This document shows positions 14,182 through 18,118 of a stretch of 18,118 nucleotides of DNA, piece by piece; the first letter of the stretch is position 1; each line of letters begins with the position of its first letter. Location: NCBI GenBank assembly GCA_002307115.1, contig DBTP01000001.1:1-18118 (forward strand), read 5' to 3'. Under the pieces are notes generated by a model. It was not told the DNA's origin and made no database searches. It saw only the letters and a program-made list of their open reading frames with translations. The position numbers and the translations under genes were made by a program. The DNA comes from Fibrobacter sp. UBA1313 (GTDB taxonomy: Bacteria; Fibrobacterota; Fibrobacteria; Fibrobacterales; Fibrobacteraceae).

Positions 14182-15417
14182 TTACCAATCAAATTTTGAA
14201 TCCGAAAGACGACGCTGAATTTCATCCATCAGCTTGATTTCCGCATCTTCTGTATCGGCAATAAAAGTCACACTAAAGCGCACGAAATGACCAGCGTCAT
14301 CCCAAGGGACTGTGGAAATTTGTTTTTCCTTAATGAGCCACTGAGAAAAATCTTCTGCATTCGCAAAACGAGCCCCCCCCGTCACGCCCTTTGGAATCGC
14401 GGCATAGAGATAGAAGGTTCCCTTAGGCTTGGTCACACGAAAACCGACGGCACACAAAGCCTTCACAAGAAGATTGTGACGACGAGAATACTTCTCAACA
14501 GTCTTTTGTGTGATGGAAGGATTCTCAAGAGCCGTCACGCCCGCGAGCTGAACAGCCTTGAACTGCCCGGAATCATTGTTGTCCTTAACGCAAGCAAAAG
14601 CCTTCACCACCTTCGCATTACCCACCACAAAACCGAGACGCCACCCGGTCATATTGTAAGCCTTGGAAAGAGAATGAATTTCCACCCCCACGTCCTTAGC
14701 CCCCGGTACAGAAAGGAAACTGAGCGGTTGGTAACCATCGAATGTCAGCGCCGCATAGGCCGCATCTTGAACCACAATAAGATTATTCGCCTTCGCAAAA
14801 GCGACCGCTTTAGCAAAGAACTCTGGGGAAGCGACAGCCCCTGTCGGGTTGTTGGGATAATTCAAATAGAGAAGCTTTGCTCGTTTTACCATATCCGCAG
14901 GAATGGTATCCAGATCCGGCAAAAAATTATTTTCGGGCACCAAATTCATGTTGTAAACTTCACCGCCAAGCCAGCGCGTCATCGTCGCCATGATTGGGTA
15001 ACCTGGAGCGGTCATCAAGCACACGTCCCCAGGGTTGATAAAAGCTTGAGCCATCATGGCTAACGCTGGTTTGGAACCAATGGCGTGACACACTTCGTTC
15101 ACAGGGTCAATGCCCTTTACGCCGTACACAGTATCCATGTACTTCGCGGCCGCTTCCTGAAACAGGGAAATCCCATTATCCGCATAGCCCCGATTTTCAC
15201 GTTTTTGCGCTTCCGCATACAAACGCTCCACCACCATTTTGTCTGCCATCCAATCCGGTTCTCCCACACCCATATCAATAATCGGAGTTTCTGGATGTGT
15301 CGCTTCTGCTTCACGACGGGCGCGCTTAATCTTTTCAAACTTATAAAGCACGGTTCCCTTACCAAAGGAACTACCACCAATACGCTCTGCAAAAAGATTC
15401 TGGATGTAATCGGACAT
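14182..15417 (-). CDS. dapL: LL-diaminopimelate aminotransferase (DapL type)
   Basis: A 411-aa fold-type I, PLP-dependent aminotransferase. Key features are the N-terminal IDMGVGEPDWMAD segment (substrate-binding loop), AIGSKPALAMMAQAFINPGD (cofactor phosphate region), NYPNNPTGAV, DAAYAAL, and the PLP lysine (about Lys252) in SLSKAYNMTGWRLGF. A C-terminal FVRFSVTF carries the carboxylate-binding Arg. The whole pattern fits LL-diaminopimelate aminotransferase, which converts tetrahydrodipicolinate and glutamate directly to LL-diaminopimelate for lysine and peptidoglycan synthesis. Other class I aminotransferases (AspC-like) are the alternative. The ATG at 15417 has GGAG six bases upstream; an in-frame TTG four codons earlier lies within that site and is rejected. 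The gene ends eight bases past the palindromic element, counting the TAAA repeat, and starts 89 bases after the HD-domain gene stop. Confidence 0.85.
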   Translation of the reverse strand: MSDYIQNLFAERIGGSSFGKGTVLYKFEKIKRARREAEATHPETPIIDMGVGEPDWMADKMVVERLYAEAQKRENRGYADNGISLFQEAAAKYMDTVYGVKGIDPVNEVCHAIGSKPALAMMAQAFINPGDVCLMTAPGYPIMATMTRWLGGEVYNMNLVPENNFLPDLDTIPADMVKRAKLLYLNYPNNPTGAVASPEFFAKAVAFAKANNLIVVQDAAYAALTFDGYQPLSFLSVPGAKDVGVEIHSLSKAYNMTGWRLGFVVGNAKVVKAFACVKDNNDSGQFKAVQLAGVTALENPSITQKTVEKYSRRHNLLVKALCAVGFRVTKPKGTFYLYAAIPKGVTGGARFANAEDFSQWLIKEKQISTVPWDDAGHFVRFSVTFIADTEDAEIKLMDEIQRRLSDSKFDW

Positions 15418-15421
15418 GTAT

Positions 15422-15427
15422 CTCTCC
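15422..15427 (-). promoter_or_regulatory. Shine-Dalgarno site of dapL
   Basis: GGAGAG lies before the ATG at 15417 (GGAG followed by six bases). It fixes this start over the TTG at 15429, which would overlap the site. Confidence 0.75.
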
Positions 15428-15506
15428 AAAAAGGAAGTTCAAAACCACAAGGTCAATTTAAAAAACTCAACGTAATTTCACCGCCAATTCATGGAGAATA
15501 AACGCA

Positions 15507-16694
15507 TTATGGGGGAATATGCACAGAGGGGACCATCATCTCGTGAGTCGCTACATATTTATCTAAAACGACCACCAAAAAAGATTCCCTATACTTCGGT
15601 AAAAACGGAGTCAAAGGAAACATGTGTTTAAGAATAATATCCTTTTCTATGTCGTTCAAAGGAAACAAACGTCGGGAATTATTCAATGCGGTACGCGGGT
15701 GCCTAAACCCGTGAAAATGTCTTTGCTCACGAGCGGGATCATCGCTATCTCGCCAATCATAAAGAAAAAAATCATGGAGAAGCCCCGCGCGAGCCGCTTC
15801 CCTATAGTTCCAACCCCACTGTTTACTTATTTTATACGCAAAATAAGAAACTTTAAGAGCGTGATCAAAAATCGTTTCTCGATGATGGTGAAATAATTTG
15901 GTTCTCAAAAATTCTTCGTTCTGCAAAATATCTCTCACGCATTCCAAATATTCTGGATTTTTCACATCGTCCAAATCTTTGAGATGCAAACCTTTCCTAT
16001 TCTCTTCCACAATGCCAGCCAAGTAGTGTTCAAACTTTTTCAATAAACCCTCATTCAAACGAGAGCGGAAACTACCAAAAGAGGCAACCAAATGCCTTCC
16101 ATTGCCAAGCAATATTTCCATATCTTTTACATCAAAGGAACGCATTTTTTCAAGTCCTTGTTCTAGTGTACGAGATAACTTGCGAGCGGCAGGCACAGAC
16201 AACAAAAAGTCTATCACAAAATACACAAATAACGCTCCCGCAATAGTGGTCTCCCAAGGGGCCATGAGTTTCATTACCCAATGCCAGACAAAGGGGTGAA
16301 TCCACCACACAAAAACAACCCCTAAAGCTCCCCACACCAAAGAAAACCCAAGGCTAATACGCCCATGAATATTCCATTTTTCGTCAGAATAATCCCACAG
16401 TTTGATATGAAGCATCCTTTCCACAAAAAGGCTGACGCCATACTCCATCACGCTCAATGCCACATAATACATGACAAACTGAACTAGTACATTGATGTTC
16501 CCCATATAAGAATTCAAGAGAAGCAGACTCAGCGCACCAACCCCATAGATGGGGACAAAAGGGCCATGCAGAAAACCGGCATTGAAAAACATACGGTGTT
16601 GAACAGAACGGTATATAACTTCCAGAATCCATCCTAAAAAAGAATAAATAGCGAAGCAAATAAAAAGTAAGGAAATAAAATGAACCAAATCCAT
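15507..16694 (-). CDS. Membrane protein: PF06541-like N-terminal domain fused to an HD phosphohydrolase domain
   Basis: A 395-aa two-domain protein. The N-terminal half (about residues 1-175) has five or six membrane helices and the signature of the putative ABC-transporter type IV domain (PF06541, CmpB-like): YSFLGWILEVIYRS, then FFNAGFLHGPFVPIYGVGAL. A short helical linker follows. The C-terminal half (about 260-390) is an HD domain with H-HD-D residues in place: FDHALKVSY (His278), GLLHDFFLYDW (His307-Asp308) and VVLDKYVAT (Asp378), plus His357 in ILKHMF. HD domains hydrolyse phosphate bonds in nucleotides or cyclic dinucleotides; the substrate here is unknown. Two starts are possible, ATG at 16694 and ATG at 16715. 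The first gives a cleaner membrane N-terminus, and each is preceded by an AGGG run only one base away. It lies just after the terminator of the TPR gene. Confidence 0.85.
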   Translation of the reverse strand: MDLVHFISLLFICFAIYSFLGWILEVIYRSVQHRMFFNAGFLHGPFVPIYGVGALSLLLLNSYMGNINVLVQFVMYYVALSVMEYGVSLFVERMLHIKLWDYSDEKWNIHGRISLGFSLVWGALGVVFVWWIHPFVWHWVMKLMAPWETTIAGALFVYFVIDFLLSVPAARKLSRTLEQGLEKMRSFDVKDMEILLGNGRHLVASFGSFRSRLNEGLLKKFEHYLAGIVEENRKGLHLKDLDDVKNPEYLECVRDILQNEEFLRTKLFHHHRETIFDHALKVSYFAYKISKQWGWNYREAARAGLLHDFFLYDWRDSDDPAREQRHFHGFRHPRTALNNSRRLFPLNDIEKDIILKHMFPLTPFLPKYRESFLVVVLDKYVATHEMMVPSVHIPP

Positions 16695-16700
16695 GCCCCT

Positions 16701-16706
16701 AATATA
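16701..16706 (-). promoter_or_regulatory. Possible -10 element just before the PF06541-HD gene
   Basis: TATATT within GGTATATT ends six bases before the ATG at 16694. The gene lies right behind an intrinsic terminator, so it needs its own promoter within about 30 bases. The same 8-mer at the same distance precedes the GTG at 2620. No good -35 box is visible; the region upstream is the U-tract of the terminator. Confidence 0.35.
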
Positions 16707-16720
16707 CCATTCCATGCCCT

Positions 16721-16753
16721 AAAAAAAAAGAAGGACCTTGATAAAGGCCCTTC
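16721..16753 (-). terminator. Intrinsic terminator of the TPR-protein gene
   Basis: On the minus strand GAAGGGCCTT and AAGGTCCTTC pair (ten pairs, one G-U) around the loop TATC, followed directly by nine T. It lies 19 bases past the TPR gene stop. On the plus strand the stem has an A-C mismatch and no T-tract follows, so it acts only on the minus strand. Confidence 0.9.
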
Positions 16754-16772
16754 CGTAAGAAACTAAAGCAAA

Positions 16773-17444
16773 TTAAAGCGTTGCGAGAAATTTTTTCGCC
16801 TTATCCGAGTAAAGCGCATTATCCCCATAAATGGCAAGAATCTTTTCAGCAGAAGCCTTGGCCTTATCATTTGCTCCCATTTCAGTGTACACAAGTGTGA
16901 GCTTCCAGAGAGCATCCGGTACTGTCGGAACTAGGTCTGCTGGTTCTTCCTTGGTGTAACGATCTTCGAGATCACCGGTGCGTTCTCCAAATTCATCGAC
17001 AAATCCTTCGAGGAGTTTTGCCGCTGCGGCATAGTCCTTCTTTTCCATGGCGACGGCAGCACGACCATGCATAGCACCCGCGCGAATAAGAGCCGTGCTT
17101 CCCGCATTGTCCAAAGATTTCTGGTACATAACAGCTGCACCATCCATATCCCCATTCTGATATTTGATGTTGCCCGCAAGAAGAGCAATTTTAGCCAAAG
17201 CGAGACCACTCACCTTGTTGCCTTGGATCAAAGACTCGAATTCGCTCAAAGCACTATCATTTTTGCCTGTATAGGTGTAGTTCATGCCTTTACCGATCAA
17301 TCCGGCCTGAGCAGAATCAGTCACTTTTCTCGCTTCCACAAAATGTACAGTAACCGCAATCGCAACTACCACAACAAGGAACACGCCAGCAATTTTTACA
17401 CCATGTTCCGCAAAAAAATCCTTAGTTGTAACATTTTCGGCCAT
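16773..17444 (-). CDS. Membrane-anchored TPR protein (YfgM-like)
   Basis: A 223-aa protein with a short polar N-terminus and one membrane helix (about residues 17-35, GVKIAGVFLVVVVAIAVTVH). The rest is helical repeats: about 50-72 (NYTYTGKNDSALSEFESLI), 85-113 (LLAGNIKYQNGDMDGAAVMYQKSL), 120-150 (GAMHGRAAVAMEKKDYAAAAKLLEGF) and 180-220 (ALWKLTLVYTEMGANDKAKASAEKIL). The layout fits the TPR_21/YfgM family, whose E. coli member associates with the SecYEG translocon and periplasmic chaperones. Similarity at this level is general to TPR proteins, so the exact role is unsure. The ATG has GGA nine bases upstream. Transcription comes from the 77-base divergent gap shared with tRNA-Thr and ends at the terminator at 16721-16753, so the gene is probably monocistronic. 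Confidence 0.78.
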   Translation of the reverse strand: MAENVTTKDFFAEHGVKIAGVFLVVVVAIAVTVHFVEARKVTDSAQAGLIGKGMNYTYTGKNDSALSEFESLIQGNKVSGLALAKIALLAGNIKYQNGDMDGAAVMYQKSLDNAGSTALIRAGAMHGRAAVAMEKKDYAAAAKLLEGFVDEFGERTGDLEDRYTKEEPADLVPTVPDALWKLTLVYTEMGANDKAKASAEKILAIYGDNALYSDKAKKFLATL

Positions 17445-17521
17445 AATAAGTCCGTTTTGAAAAATTTGAGTCCTAAATGTAGAAAAAAACTTGGATTATT
17501 TCTAACTTTTGCGCCGCCTAT
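17445..17521. promoter_or_regulatory. Divergent promoter region, TPR gene and tRNA-Thr
   Basis: These 77 AT-rich bases separate the TPR gene (minus) and tRNA-Thr (plus) and must hold both promoters. TACATT on the minus strand is a possible -10 for the TPR gene. TAACTTTTG, just upstream of the tRNA on the plus strand, resembles the TAnnTTTG element of Bacteroidota promoters with one extra base. Neither has a convincing -35 partner. Confidence 0.35.
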
Positions 17522-17594
17522 GCCACTCTAGCTCAGCTGGTAGAGCAGCTGATTCGTAATCAGCAGGTCGGCAGTTCAAATCTGCTGGGTGGCT
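17522..17594 (+). tRNA. tRNA-Thr (anticodon CGU)
   Basis: Full cloverleaf of 73 nt. Acceptor GCCACTC pairs with GGGTGGC (one G-U), the D stem GCTC with GAGC around AGCTGGTA, and the anticodon stem GCTGA with TCAGC around the loop TTCGTAA, giving anticodon CGU for ACG codons. The T stem GGCAG pairs with CTGCT (one G-U) around TTCAAAT. G1-C72 and C2-G71 match the threonine identity pairs known from E. coli. The discriminator is T and CCA is not encoded. Confidence 0.97.
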
Positions 17595-17597
17595 CTT

Positions 17598-17637
17598 GCC
17601 CGGTTTCTAGCATCCCCTAGGAACCGGGCCTTTTTAT
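17598..17637 (+). terminator. Intrinsic terminator after tRNA-Thr
   Basis: GCCCGGTTTCTAG pairs with CTAGGAACCGGGC (13 pairs, one G-U) around the loop CATCCC, followed by CTTTTTATTTC. It starts four bases after the tRNA and ends only about eight bases before the helicase ATG. Confidence 0.92.
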
Positions 17638-17640
17638 TTC

Positions 17641-17646
17641 TAAATA
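17641..17646 (+). promoter_or_regulatory. Possible -10 element of the XPB-type helicase gene
   Basis: TAAATA lies between the tRNA terminator and the helicase gene. If it is a -10 box, transcription would begin about at the ATG at 17655, giving a message with almost no leader. No Shine-Dalgarno site is visible before either candidate ATG. Confidence 0.25.
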
Positions 17647-18118
17647 TGGCCTCTATGAATATAGAAGGCGCGATCATTGTTCAAAGTAACATGGAAATCC
17701 TCGTTGAGGTTCATAATAAGAACTATGAGGAGGCGCGGGATGCCATTGCCCCGTTTACGGAATTGGTAAAAAGTCCTGAGCATTTACATACTTACAAAAT
17801 TTCGCATCTTTCTCTTTGGAACGCGGCTTCTACAGGGCTTACCGCCCAAAATGTGATTGACCGGTTAGAGGCTCACGGAAAATACCCCACCCCTGCGCCC
17901 GTGGTTACCGAAATTGAAGAATACATGGGCCGCTATGGGCTTCTCCGCCTTATCAAAACTGCCGAAGGGCTCGCCTTAGAAGCGAATAACTCCATTCTTT
18001 TTACCGAAATTCGTCGATTAAAAGAGGTGGCGCCTCACATTCTCCGCTTAGATGGGGATTGCCGCGCTTATGTGGATTCCGGTCGCCGTGGGCATCTCAA
18101 AATGGTGCTCACCCTCGC
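17646..18118 (+). CDS. XPB/Ssl2-type DNA helicase, N-terminal part (runs off the window)
   Basis: The open frame continues past the window end; 157 codons are visible. The protein shows the N-terminal domain found in XPB-type helicases (Helicase_C_3, PF13625): IIVQSNMEILVEV, then YEEARDAIAPFTELVKSPEH, HTYKISHLSLWNAASTGLT, VIDRLEAHGKYPTP and MGRYGLLRL. Bacterial XPB proteins of about 550-600 aa have this part followed by the two RecA-like motor domains, which are not visible here. XPB unwinds DNA with 3'-5' polarity in repair; the bacterial role is less defined than that in eukaryotic TFIIH. The start may be ATG at 17646 or 17655; the next Met (residue 16) would cut into the conserved first strand. 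The gene begins just after the tRNA terminator, so it needs leaky read-through or its own promoter there. Confidence 0.88.
   Translation, partial: MASMNIEGAIIVQSNMEILVEVHNKNYEEARDAIAPFTELVKSPEHLHTYKISHLSLWNAASTGLTAQNVIDRLEAHGKYPTPAPVVTEIEEYMGRYGLLRLIKTAEGLALEANNSILFTEIRRLKEVAPHILRLDGDCRAYVDSGRRGHLKMVLTL

Noticed and set aside
13994..14218. 74-codon open frame across the palindromic element
   Set aside because: It is composed mainly of the inverted-repeat element and runs into dapL on the opposite strand; no resemblance to a transposase end or toxin was evident.
14287..15063. 258-codon open frame on the plus strand
   Set aside because: It lies wholly antisense to dapL, has no domain, and its His/Arg-rich composition is that of a reverse-complement shadow.
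1..18118. CRISPR arrays, prophage genes, rRNA genes or riboswitches
   Set aside because: No regularly spaced repeats, phage structural genes, rRNA-like sequence or recognisable riboswitch core was seen on either strand.

Overview
The window looks like chromosomal DNA of a diderm (Gram-negative-type) bacterium. It carries two LptF/LptG permeases, a BamD lipoprotein with an outer-membrane barrel, and lipobox and signal-peptide proteins. LL-diaminopimelate aminotransferase (DapL) and a bacterial XPB-type helicase in the same neighbourhood would suit a Fibrobacterota-like or related FCB-group organism. That assignment is an inference from gene content, not a match I could run. Genes are packed tightly, with many 1-4 nt overlaps, and no gene-free stretch exceeds about 190 bases.

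Layout. (1) 1-10675, minus strand: one co-directional run of ten genes whose gaps are at most 47 nt. In transcription order they are lptF, lptG, a GAF-GGDEF diguanylate cyclase, an SSS-family sodium/solute symporter, tadA, a lipoprotein, a secreted beta-helix protein, an unrecognised 306-aa protein, a MotA/TolQ/ExbB-type channel protein with a long coiled-coil tail, and the first 19 codons of a MotB/OmpA-type partner cut by the window edge. (2) 10738-13993, plus strand, divergent from lptF: bamD, an outer-membrane barrel protein and a PHP-domain metallohydrolase, each joined to the next by a 4-nt overlap. (3) 14014-14174: a 161-bp palindromic element with 17-nt terminal inverted repeats, a central hairpin and flanking TAAA repeats, in the gap between two convergent genes. 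(4) 14182-17444, minus strand: dapL, an integral-membrane PF06541-like/HD-domain fusion, and a membrane-anchored TPR protein followed by a clear intrinsic terminator. (5) 17522-18118, plus strand: tRNA-Thr(CGU), a strong terminator, and the 5' part of an XPB-type helicase gene that runs off the window.

How the genes fit together. The centre is an envelope-biogenesis region: LptF/LptG take lipopolysaccharide out of the inner membrane, and divergently transcribed BamD and its neighbour concern outer-membrane proteins. The far end of the minus-strand run is different. It holds a ZorA/ZorB-like (MotA/MotB-like) ion-driven channel pair preceded by an unknown gene. The order resembles the DUF3348-DUF802-OmpA-DUF2894 clusters that have been listed as type III Zorya, and this is the most interesting lead. 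It stays tentative because the downstream genes lie outside the window.
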